A stretch of 64,000 nt of DNA from Pseudopithomyces maydicus (lineage: Eukaryota; Ascomycota; Dothideomycetes; Pleosporales; Didymosphaeriaceae): the NCBI GenBank assembly GCA_026873275.1, contig JANTUC010000002.1:1488001-1552000 (forward strand), given 5' to 3'. Below the pieces are notes generated by a model. That model worked only from the letters and a program-made list of their open reading frames with translations, did no database searches and was not told where the DNA came from. Numbering within the stretch: position 1 is the first letter of the stretch; every line of letters starts with the position of its first letter. The translations under genes were made by a program, and so were the position numbers. Below are positions 21,720 to 31,249 of the stretch, piece by piece.

Positions 21720-23141
21720 ATGAATAATCCACAGAATACCAATGCATCAAGCAACAACGGAGATTTCGAGATCCCAATCTCCATTGTTGGGTGCTTCGTT
21801 CCCCCTGAACGTATGGCCAGGCTTAGAGAGGCCCTTGAATATATTGAAGAACTCTGTCCGTTTGGAACTGAAGATTTTGAGGAGTGTTTTCTCCTCTGGA
21901 TTAAGTTTTACTCTAGGCTGCTTCACTGTGCCGTGCATATGATACACGAAGACGATGGAGAAGCATTGTGGAGCGAGGAGCGTGTAGATTGCCATCTCCT
22001 GTTTGAAGAGACGATGGCCGATTACGACATGCGCGTTGAATCTACCCCTAGTGCAAAGATGCCCACCTTTGAAGCCATCTGGATGGAGATGATTGTAGGC
22101 GCCATTGAGATTGATTACGAGTTCGAAGATGGCAGCCTTAAGATCTGTGAGTATATATCTGCACATGGAAGAAGGCTTGCCGGTCATCAGGCATACGCAT
22201 TCGCATTTTCATGCTTCGCGTCAGCCAAGTATATTCAATTTTTCCAGTCTTTCATGGAACAGCAGCCAGTCTATACCGATCTTCCTAGCGATTTCCCCGA
22301 GTCATATGCTCTTGATGGAACCACAGGTGTGACCGACTTCTCCTTGCTGAAAGACGTTGTACGTCTCACTGCTGCAGGAGACGCAACCCATTTGATGGAC
22401 TATTTTGGCCCGCTTCTAAATCTGACAATTAGCACTTTTGAGGCCACTTTATTCACCCCATCACAGGCACATATCAACGTTCTCCAAGACGCCTGTGTAC
22501 AAGCATGGACCAGGCTTACCAGCAATCTGATGAACGGCAAACCCATCTACGTTCGTAGAAACATGGCGCAAATCAACGTCCGTGGCCTCGTTGATCTCCT
22601 CAGCTACAAGTGTCGACAGCTTCTCAACGAGCCCGAATCATCGCACAAGTTTGGGTGGTCACTATGCGTTTGGTTTCTCAGGCACTTTTACAAAGCCTTG
22701 CTAAATTGCGACTGGACGTTGGAGGAGTCACGTGCTTATATCCGCAACGTCTCGAGTGGTCACCTCGATCTAGATAAACCTGATTCCACGCCTATGATGG
22801 ACTTCAGGCTGCCCAAGTACATGAGCTACATCGTGAACATCCAAGAACTGGAGCGGGCGAGCCAAATCGAGGACTTGGAGGACGTACGGTTTGTGCCCGA
22901 TGGCGAGCCTCTGGATCCTAAAAACTACACCGATCCGATGACTAACTGTAAGAAGGAAGAGTTGTGTGTCATCTGTCAGTGCGAGCTTGATGGCGAGGTA
23001 GTCAAGTTGCGGGCATGTGGCCATATTCTACATCTAGAATGCGTCCGTGCTATGATCAATGGAGTCGAGCCATCATCGAACTTGTGCCCTCTGGATCGGC
23101 AGCAGATCTGCCCACGGCGTCTGCGTCGTAGGGCGCCTTAA
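21720..23141 (+). CDS. RING-type zinc-finger protein with a large novel N-terminal region
   Basis: A single exon of 473 residues from ATG 21720. Residues 1-415 match no family I recognise. They are helical in character and rich in Cys, Trp and aromatic residues (ECFLLWIKFYSRLLHCAVHMI, HKFGWSLCVWFLRHFYKAL). The C-terminal 55 residues form a RING-H2: CVIC, CGHILHLEC and CPLD. The eighth ligand is aspartate, as in the RBX1 CPLD motif. An E3 ubiquitin-ligase role follows from the domain but the partner is unknown. The very basic end (PRRLRRRAP) is unusual. Moulds carry many such RING-tailed orphan proteins, and this window has a second, unrelated one at its left end. Confidence 0.85.
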   Translation: MNNPQNTNASSNNGDFEIPISIVGCFVPPERMARLREALEYIEELCPFGTEDFEECFLLWIKFYSRLLHCAVHMIHEDDGEALWSEERVDCHLLFEETMADYDMRVESTPSAKMPTFEAIWMEMIVGAIEIDYEFEDGSLKICEYISAHGRRLAGHQAYAFAFSCFASAKYIQFFQSFMEQQPVYTDLPSDFPESYALDGTTGVTDFSLLKDVVRLTAAGDATHLMDYFGPLLNLTISTFEATLFTPSQAHINVLQDACVQAWTRLTSNLMNGKPIYVRRNMAQINVRGLVDLLSYKCRQLLNEPESSHKFGWSLCVWFLRHFYKALLNCDWTLEESRAYIRNVSSGHLDLDKPDSTPMMDFRLPKYMSYIVNIQELERASQIEDLEDVRFVPDGEPLDPKNYTDPMTNCKKEELCVICQCELDGEVVKLRACGHILHLECVRAMINGVEPSSNLCPLDRQQICPRRLRRRAP

Positions 23142-23690
23142 GAGGTTTAATGGCAATGTGCTGATATTGTCTAGGACAGACATATCTTTCTTTCTCACAT
23201 GGGATGGTAGGGATGGTAGGCTTGTCAAATTGTTTACCAAACCCCACTACCCCATTTCCTTTGCTCATCGAGACTAAGACAGTAGGATCCGTGTTTTCTA
23301 CGCGCTCCAATTTAACTTGGTCGTTCAATCTCATACTCTTTCCCCTAACTAGTCATTCAATCTCATACTCTTTCCCCTATACCTGTCATATCAAAATAGT
23401 CTGAATTCATAACTTCATATAGTAAGTAGTAGCATGTTTTAGTATGACAGTACTCATGTCACAACAGCAATTGAACCACACGTTCATCAAATGCCTCAGA
23501 ATTAATCACAAGATCAAGAAAACCCCCATATGTAACGATATCAACTGCTATTCTAGCATTGAGAAATAGACAAATCTTGCACGGCAAAGTATAATTGTGA
23601 GGAATTAAACTATCTATATGCAATACAGTCTACTCCAATCGATTCCAATCGATTACTCCACCAGACGTTTGAATGAGATGCATGCAGTAT
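23142..23690. other. Intergenic with a 32-bp tandem duplication
   Basis: 3' regions of two convergent genes. TTCAATCTCATACTCTTTCC occurs twice with a 32-bp period (unit starts 23321 and 23353). At about 23635-23655 the short unit CCAATCGATT is also doubled. Confidence 0.65.
23321..23378. repeat. 32-bp tandem duplication
   Basis: Two copies of a pyrimidine-rich unit ending in ACTCTTTCCCCT, differing at one position in the aligned 26 bases. Non-coding, downstream of the RING gene. Confidence 0.75.
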
Positions 23691-24437
23691 TTACAAAGCC
23701 GCGATCAAGCCAGCGAGACCAACAACAGCACCAGCGGCAGCAACGAGCCTGGGGGCGGCACCAGTGTGCTCTGCAGGAGCAGCGCTGCCAGTGGGAGTGC
23801 TGTCAGTAGCAGCGGGGGCGTGGGTGCCGGTGGAGTTCGCAGCGCCCGAGGGCTTGGGGGTTGTAGAGCCAGTCTCCTGAGCTCCAGACTTGGTAGCGCT
23901 GGCGCAAGTAGGGACGGCGTAGCTTCCGATGAGGTCGCTCAGCTGGCCGGCATCGGTGGGAATCAAGCTGGCATAGGGGCAATCGGTCGACAAAGCGTTG
24001 ATCCAGCTGGTGATCTGCTCTCCGTTCTCGTCGGCGTACTTGCTGGCCTCGCTGAGGTACGAGTCCCAGTGCTCGCTGACGCTACCGGTGAACTTGGGCT
24101 CGTGGCAGAAGTCGGTGTGGGTGACGACGACCGAAGCGACGTCGGCAGGGATGGTAGGAGCAGCAGGCAAGTCGGTGGGCGGCAGGCAGCCCATGATATC
24201 GGAAGGAAGGAGCGTAGCAATGTCGCCGATGATGGAGCTGAGGTCGATGGATCCGGTGGGGAGCAGAGACGCGAGATCTGCGAGATCGGCGCCGGTGGGG
24301 ATCAGGTCGTTCAGGTCCAGGTCGGTGGGGTCCTGACGCTTCACGAGCTCGCGAACCTGGACGACCTCGACCTCAGGACGAGGAGCGGCGAGCGCCGCGG
24401 TAGAGAAGAGGGCGATGGTGAAAAGCGAAGGGGCCAT
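23691..24437 (-). CDS. Secreted GPI-anchored cell-surface protein
   Basis: A single exon of 248 residues. It opens with a clear signal peptide (FTIALFSTAALAA, cleavage near APRPE) and then a Kex2-type KR site (LVKRQDP). The middle holds DLIPTGADLADLASLLPTGS-like leucine/aspartate repeats and a domain with cysteines (GCLPP, DFCHEP, STDCPY, PTCASA). This is followed by a Ser/Thr/Pro/Ala-rich linker of about 50 residues typical of O-glycosylated stalks. It ends with GAAPRLVAAAGAVVGLAGLIAAL, a hydrophobic tail preceded by small residues, as expected for GPI attachment. I do not recognise an enzymatic domain. Likely location: plasma membrane or cell wall. Confidence 0.88.
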   Translation of the reverse strand: MAPSLFTIALFSTAALAAPRPEVEVVQVRELVKRQDPTDLDLNDLIPTGADLADLASLLPTGSIDLSSIIGDIATLLPSDIMGCLPPTDLPAAPTIPADVASVVVTHTDFCHEPKFTGSVSEHWDSYLSEASKYADENGEQITSWINALSTDCPYASLIPTDAGQLSDLIGSYAVPTCASATKSGAQETGSTTPKPSGAANSTGTHAPAATDSTPTGSAAPAEHTGAAPRLVAAAGAVVGLAGLIAAL

Positions 24438-25744
24438 TTTGACTCGAGGACGAACGAATGCAAAAGGAATTAAAATATGTCGACCTGGTTATGGATAGAA
24501 AACGAAAGTGAGTGGAGGACGAGTTCTGGCCATAGGGGGCACTGCCGTCATATACCCATTTGCGTCGCACGTGCCGATGGAACAACCGCCGCCAAACAAG
24601 CATTATAGCCGCATGCGAAGCTTTCAGGCGTGCTAAATACGGGATCGATCCTGCGTACCTTTGGCTGCGTTGGGCGCACTCGGCCCCACCCCTTGCGCTA
24701 GCCTAAGGGCTTGGGAGGATTGGGGTCCATTTCTGGGCACCGCGGATTGGTTGCTATGCTAGTTTCTAAGACGGGTTCCAAGACGGTTTCCGGCAACTAG
24801 CCAAAATGGCTTTTACCCCTGGCTCTGGGGCGACTGCTGCCTGCGCTGCGGTGTTTGATCCTGTTCTGCTTTCGGACCTACATCGCTTGTTTGAAATTAA
24901 GTGCCGAGCAAAATGCTCAGTGCCACGACCTGGGAGCTCTTCGGTGGAGTAGTTCCAGCTAAATTGTTTACCCGTTCTAGTCAAGCTCTTGCTTCTTTCG
25001 AAACGCCCTAAAGTCGTCCATCGCTTGGAAAAAGAACTGGCAGGGAAGCACTTGTGGGAAGAATTGGGCCCGACACGGAGAGTACACGTGATCGCAGAGA
25101 ATGGATTGAAACGGATTCTCGGGACTGAAAAACCTGCCATCTCGATTTCTGGACCATTCAGATGCTTGCCGGTGGACCTGGGATTGGTTGACCGGAAAAT
25201 GCAGATAATGTAACAGTATGCTGGTGAGCAAACTGAGGTCCGTTAGGCGCAGCAAAACCTGGGCATCACGGAATGCACCATACTCCAGGGCTCCAGGGCT
25301 TGCAGCTGCGTGTAACGATAAGGCAAACTCGTGGATCACGAGTCGTCATCGCGGATCTGCAGACAAGGCAGACCATAAAGTCGTCGCGGATCGGCAGCAA
25401 GGTCCAGAAGGGAGGCGCGCCCGCAGTGGGCCTGATTGGCGTGGTCCCACTGGAGCCCCAGCCGTAAACCAATCACGTGATACGTGTTCATGTCGCGTCG
25501 CCCTCGACTCTTCACTTCACGTTATTCTGCCGTGGCGCCCTCTGGGGCGCCGCGCCCGCGTCGAATGTAGTAGCAGCGCGGTACAGGTGAAAGACACAAC
25601 CCCCAACAACCAGATGAGCACGTAGCCAGAACCTCGTCACTAGAGCTTCCTTATCACTCACTCATCTGCCGCTCCTACCCTCTTTCTTCTCTTTCTTCTC
25701 TTTCTACTCTTTCTACTCTCTCTCCACCACAACGAGTAGCCATC
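24438..25744. promoter_or_regulatory. Divergent upstream region of the GPI protein and J-protein genes
   Basis: 1.3 kb with no supported gene. It contains a doubled CTCCAGGGCT element at 25283-25300 and a CT-rich tract (about 25680-25722) just before the J-protein ATG, a common leader feature of well-expressed fungal genes. Confidence 0.5.
25283..25300. promoter_or_regulatory. Doubled CTCCAGGGCT motif
   Basis: Two overlapping copies of the ten-base motif, period 8 (AGGGCTCC unit), about 445 bp upstream of the J-protein ATG. Function unknown; see the motif finding. Confidence 0.3.
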
Positions 25745-27077
25745 ATGCCGCCTCGCACCCAGCCCGCGCTGCGTGACTTCTACGCCGACCTTGGAGTGAC
25801 CAAGGATTCTACTCAAGCTGACATCAAGCGATCCTATCATGAGCTTGTGTTGAAGGTTCACCCGGACAAACAGGGCGATCCGGCTGAGTTCCGCAAGGTA
25901 GGTTCCAGCACGTCAGATGTCAGTAAGCCGGCGTTGAACGTGAACTCAGGTCCAAGAGGCCTACGAAACTCTCCGTGACCCTGTCAAGCGCCAACAGTAT
26001 GACAAGCAACGTCAAGCGCACAGCAGAGACAACGATAGATACAGTGAATATGGATACAACTCGAACGAGGCCAAGGACGACTTTGATGACATTCTCGCTT
26101 TTATGGAGATGATCCTGCAAGCCCAAGCCCGTGCAAATGCCGCCTACAATGCACGCGCAGCAAAAAATAAGCAGCGGGAGGAAATGCAGAAGCAGCGGGA
26201 GGAAATTCAGAAGCAGCGGATCATCGAATTGCAGGAAAAAGCCCGTGCCAAAGCCATCATGCAGGAAGACCGTATTCACGAGAAGCTCGCAACCAAGAGC
26301 GGGAAGAAGAGCAAGGCGCAAATACCCTCCCGTAAGAATTGTGCTTGCCAAGGATGTCGGGATCGATTCATACGAGAGTCAAACGAGCAGAATGAGGCAA
26401 AGAATGATCCCATGGGCTACGCATTGCGCATGCGTATCCGCGAGAGCATCAACGCGGGCAAAGAGCACGAAGCCGCTGAACGGGAACGCCATGACGAGCA
26501 ATGTCGAGCAGATGAGCAGCAAAAGACCGAGAGCATGGTCGAACAGACAAACCTAGCACGAGAGATGCCCGCCGCCGAGCAGGCCGTCCGCGAGCGCCTA
26601 CACCAGCAGAATGCAGAGGAGAAGGTGAAACAGAAGGCGATGGAGCGACTGGCCCAGGAAGTCGCGGAGCTCAAAGCCGGGGAATCTGCGGAGCGTGAGG
26701 TCGAGCAAGCCGCTCCTCGCCGGGAAGCACATCGAGAGAAGGAGCAGGGACATTCTGCGACCGCCATGGACGGAAAACCTCCTCCAGACTCCAAGATGGA
26801 CCTGGCCTTGAAGTACATTCGGGCTCAAAAAGACAATCTCGTCAAAGAACTACTCGACCGTGGCCTCCATGTTCCCGATGAAGGCATGCCAATTGAGCTG
26901 GGATTCGCCAATTTCGGCTTTGCATACGAGTGTCACTGTTGCAAGTACAAGAAACCAAAGTTTACGTTTCGATGCCCAGAGGGTGGTGCCATATTCTGTA
27001 GTCTTTGCAAGAAGGCTTACAGTGTGGTGACACCGATGGATGAGAAGTTCCGCTCTCCATCCGACAGTCAGAACTAA
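25745..27077 (+). CDS. J-domain protein with coiled coil and C-terminal zinc-binding cysteines
   Basis: Two exons, 25745-25897 and 25950-27077, phase 0, 52-nt intron, 426 residues. The J domain spans residues 10-75, with HPD at 39-41 and KVQEAYETLRDPVKRQQYD restored across the splice site, so it should stimulate an Hsp70 ATPase. A very long charged helix follows, rich in Gln, Glu, Lys and Arg (REEMQKQREEIQKQRI). It is interrupted by a CACQGC pair near residue 150. The end of the protein has CHCC and CSLC pairs around FRCPEGGAIFC, which look like a small zinc-binding fold. This arrangement is not a standard class A or B DnaJ. No signal peptide or KDEL-like tail is seen. Confidence 0.9.
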
Positions 27078-27875
27078 TGCGTTGGAGCGTTCTGTCGTCT
27101 ATCATGAATGATGGATGCTTCCAATCTGATAGTTCACCATTGATATGGACCTGAGTCTCATGTGGGTACTCTTTGCATGGTTTTGGACTTGGGTCTCATA
27201 GGGTGCGGTTGACGTTTGGCACGAGTCATGTTCTGATCTCACCGGCGCATGGCAAGGTTTACTCGGGTAATTCCATGATGCTAAGCGCTCAATGATATGG
27301 ATCACGTCCTGTGTAGTTATTGAACTATAACAAATGCCATTCCAATAGGAAGCCCCACTAGGGAGCTCAAAAACAAAACTTAAAATATGCTTATCTAAAT
27401 ATGTGTGACTCTGGCTACAGATTGTGAGCAAAGTCATCTTTGGCAGTTCCGAACACTTGAAGTTTTCCCTTCCATCGCAATTGACCGTGAAATCTCGAAG
27501 GGCTTCACAGTATTTTCAGTGAATATCCAGTAAAAGTTGCATTTGATCTATGTCTGGCAAGCCTTCGAATCTGCACTAGAACAAAAGTAGATTCCCACAT
27601 ATTCGAACCTTCTCCCTTGCTTCATTGTTTCGCATTAATTTCCTGTTTACCACTCAAACATCTCCTCGGATGCTCCCCTCATCATCTAACCCAGCATCCA
27701 AAATCTTCTCTCGATATATACCACTCGTTGCGTGAAGATTATACAAAGACGCAGTAATTGTGTGCTCTACCAATCAGCATGCCTTGTTGTTGACGCTAAC
27801 TCCACCCAGGAAGACCCTCGCATCGACTCCATCACCGCTTCTAAAGCGCTAGCGCGGTGTTCGATATTTGTTGTA
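27078..27875. other. Intergenic, 0.8 kb
   Basis: No gene seen; AT-rich with pyrimidine-rich stretches before the next candidate ATG. Confidence 0.55.
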
Positions 27876-28211
27876 ATGACGGCACAGGCCCGCAATCAGG
27901 ATGTAGAGATGACGGATTGGAATGAAGAGGTGGATAATGATTTGCAAGGTAGCAAGAACACTGGCATTGTGGCACATACGAAAGGGCCACACATTGAATT
28001 GTTTGCTGCGCGAGAGAACAACTCAAGTCGGTATGGAAGGGGACAAAGCAATCAGAAAGAAGTTTTACAGGAGGATGTGAATGAGACTGGTTGGCAGCGA
28101 CGAGAACGGATAGCGTTGAAGAGCGCGTATGCGCAGGCGTTCAAGTGGTGGCCGAATGAGAAGGCATCAAAGCATCAGTGTGAGTCGTTTCTACAAAATC
28201 ACTCAGTCTAA
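27876..28211 (+). CDS. Small hypothetical protein
   Basis: An ATG frame of 111 residues (MTAQARNQDVEMTDW to the stop at 28211). The composition is polar and protein-like (RENNSSRYGRGQSNQ, TGWQRRERIALKSAYAQAFKWW) but no family is recognised. A GTGAGT near 28180 and TAACAG near 28234 could form an intron that alters the last codons. The frame is open further upstream without an ATG, so an unseen first exon is possible. Expression is unproven. Confidence 0.4.
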   Translation: MTAQARNQDVEMTDWNEEVDNDLQGSKNTGIVAHTKGPHIELFAARENNSSRYGRGQSNQKEVLQEDVNETGWQRRERIALKSAYAQAFKWWPNEKASKHQCESFLQNHSV

Positions 28212-29362
28212 AGATCAGGCGACTGTTTTGTAACAGTTGTATGTTGATGGACCGCATCTTGGCCCCAGGGTTTTGCATTGGATGGTCGCACTTAGGCACT
28301 TCAAATTTATGTTGAATTAAATGGTGAATCTCGGTAGTTAGAGGGATTCATTTGACGGAAGCGATTGTTTACCAGTGCCATCAATGTTGAACGTATAGAA
28401 ACACGCAGATATACCGGCTGAAGATCCTGTGTTTGAAGTCTTTTGATACCCAACTTGACGAACAAAGTATCTTTTCTTACGATTCTTCGCCGCAATTCCT
28501 TCACACGGTCTAGTGGCTCCAGGGCTTGGGGCCCAGTCGGGTGCCCACGTGACTAGCCCCTTACCTAAGGTTTCATCAAGAGGCTGTGACAATCAGGAGC
28601 TTACTAGTATGGCCCTATCGGTATCAGAGCCTTTCCCGTAGATATGTACGCTGATTCATATGAAACTAGCCATGGTCATAGAGAAGTCACTAGATTGAAT
28701 CAAGATAGTAGAGAACTAGGCTATTTCGATATGCGATTCGGCAGAGACTACTACACAACGTTTATGGCTTGACTTGAAACATCATCTCTCATGAAAAGGC
28801 GTTCAACTACCGTCTTCTTTCTGACCTTAAGAACCGCCATCAAACGGTCGCCTTCACGGCTATCTAACACAGGTTTTTATAGGGTCTCGAACCAATGCAG
28901 GTCCCTGTAGCAGCTCTGATAGGCGAAAGGTCTCGCCGTAACTCTGACTGACAAACGGACTAGAGTTTGTCCGGGCTCATAGGCTAATTAATCGGATTCC
29001 TGGTGCCTTCAAGACAAGCACGTAACCAGCTTCACGGTTGAATATGTGCGTTTGCGTCCTTCACCTCGCCTCACGCCGCTATTTAGCGAAAGTCGTATAT
29101 AAGAGCTTGCCCGCCTAGCTATCTAAGCTTCACCTTTTAACTTGACTGCACAATCCACAGCATCAGTTCCTTGCGTCATCAATTTTCAGAACCCGCATAC
29201 CTTAGCTACTGCTCCGCCGCCTCTCTTCCTCGGATCGAGCCGACCTAGCCGAGTCCAGCCTTTTCATTGACACTTTCTTATTGAGGTTCATACTCATCGA
29301 GCTGTGTTCACAGTCAGTTGCGACTTGATCCACAGCTATGTTGCGATCTAATCCCCTCCTAG
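28212..29362. other. Intergenic, 1.15 kb
   Basis: Upstream region of the nuclease-like gene. It contains one CTCCAGGGCT site (28517-28526). An out-of-frame ATG at 29338 precedes the chosen start by 25 bases. Confidence 0.55.
28517..28526. promoter_or_regulatory. CTCCAGGGCT motif
   Basis: A single copy about 840 bp upstream of the next start codon. Function unknown. Confidence 0.25.
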
Positions 29363-30795
29363 ATGCCCACCTTGACTACAGCACAACGAATCAACGCTCA
29401 GGAGTTGGCGGATGTTCGCCGTTTCTTCGAGACCTTGAGCCATGCCGAAACATTCAAGTACTGCCTCAACTTGAATCGAAGATATTATCCGAGCGCACCT
29501 GTCCTCGCAGCGTCTACGATTGTGGTCTGCTTAGATACAGAGGGATGGGACGCATCCAGCATTGTCATGAAAGAGTTGGGTATCAACACGTTCGATTCGC
29601 GCGATTTGGCTCAGCTCTCATCTCCAGGTCCTTGGGGAGAAAATATCATGAAACATATATATTTCTATTTCGCCCGTGTCCAGAGGCACGCGCATCTAAT
29701 GAATAGGAATTACTCGGCTGGTATGACTACTTTTTCATTCACAAAGCAATCTTCTAACTGGATCCCATAGGAGACCCTGAGACAAACCGTTTCGGACAGA
29801 TGCGCTTCCTCAATGATCATGAGATCACCGATTGTCTCAAAGAGACTTTTGAATGGCCTCTCGGGAACAGCGCTGATGGGACAGTTTGTCCAGTGGTTCT
29901 TCTTGGACACGCTCTTGAGAATGATGTCGATAAGATCGAGAAGCTCCTAGGATTCAATCTGATGGCGAGGGGCAACCTCGTGAAGCAAATCGACACGCAA
30001 ATCATCGCACGCGATGTCGGACACTGGAACCATCCCGTCAACCAGATTGGTTTGCAGAGACTGGTGAACGAGCTGGGTTTCGAGTATCGCGATTCTCATA
30101 CCGCATGCAATGATGCCGCAATGACCACGATCGCTGCTATCCAACTAGTGCTTGACAAAACACACAAGGGCATTACCCAGCCAAAGTCTCTTCAAATGAT
30201 CATTGATCAGACAGAAATCGACTCTCAAAAGCATTTTTGGAATTATGGCAGTCCCAAGTTCTGTTTTCGTTGTGGTGCCCGCGACCACACGAGGGAAAAC
30301 TCCATCAAAGGCGGTGCATGTCGAGTCCGAGTCCACTGCGACCACTGCGCGATCAAGCGTCCCGAAAGCCAATATGGCCATCGCTCAGAGGTTTGCGTTA
30401 TGAAAGCGTTCGAAACCTCGAATTCTTCTAGACCAAACCCCAAGAGGCGTCATGGCCGCATGATTAACATGCCTCAAGCTGATGTTTCAGTACAACAGTC
30501 AAACGTCCCATCCACTATCAGGCCCATCCAGGAGGTATCAAACGCAAATAGTGGTCTAGTCACATACATGTCTGAGTTACCGGTCGTTTCTCAGTCCTTG
30601 ACTTCGCCTACAACGGTTTCGCCTGTACCGGTTTGGAACTTGGCTCCAACCCGTTCTTGGGCGAATGTTGCTAGGTTACCTCCCTCGGGAGTGACTCCTG
30701 TTCAACCGACTCGGAACATATTCATCGCTCGCCATGTCAACTGTCGGAAGGAACAAAGTACCAATAAAGTCGTGCTTTCAGAGAAGAAGAAGTAG
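29363..30795 (+). CDS. Gfd2/YDR514C-like DEDDh ribonuclease-H-fold protein with zinc module
   Basis: Two exons, 29363-29720 and 29771-30795, phase 1, 50-nt intron, 460 residues. The fold shows the five acidic/histidine positions of a DEDDh exonuclease: D58 and E60 (CLDTEGW), D171 (GHALENDVDKI), H229 and D234 (SHTACNDAAM). Spacing and surrounding sequence resemble the Gfd2/YDR514C C-terminal domain, linked in yeast to mRNA export. All catalytic positions are kept, so activity is plausible. After it comes a cysteine/histidine cluster (CFRCGARDH, HCDHCAIKRP, YGHRSEVC), likely a zinc-binding RNA-contacting module, then a disordered Ser/Pro/Val-rich tail. An upstream ATG at 29338 in another frame overlaps this start and could lower translation. 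The identification is by motif, not by search. Confidence 0.83.
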
Positions 30796-31249
30796 CTCAG
30801 AGGATGTATTCACCCTAACTGCACCATTCCTTAATCTTTGAACCCAACTAGGCCTCTGAAAGAATAGCCTAGGACAATGAATTCGTGGGACAAACTTATC
30901 CCTTTCATTTCCTTTCTATCAAACACTTTCGGGTTATTCCGTGATAAGTAGCCTTCTTCTAGTTTATCATCGTTCCATTTGCTTGAACTGATTCGAACCA
31001 TACTGAGATGCTTTGTAACGACATTCCATGTGCTTGATCTAGCATTTTGGATGCTTACTTATGCCCTTCCTAATCCAACTATCAGGTGCACACCAGTCTT
31101 ATCCGTATCTGAAATTAATGACAGCCTTGTGACTTACCTGAACTTCACTAACAGTAGAAATGCCACCAACACTCACGAGTATAGACAGTCTAAGCAAAGT
31201 AACGCAAGCAACAATATTATCAAAACCCTCTTCCAGAGAAACTCGGTGT
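30796..31249. other. Convergent 3' region
   Basis: About 0.45 kb between convergent genes; AT-rich, no gene seen. Confidence 0.6.

Noticed and set aside
30985..31010. GATTCGAACC resembling an inverted tRNA B box
   Set aside because: No A box on that strand and no cloverleaf.
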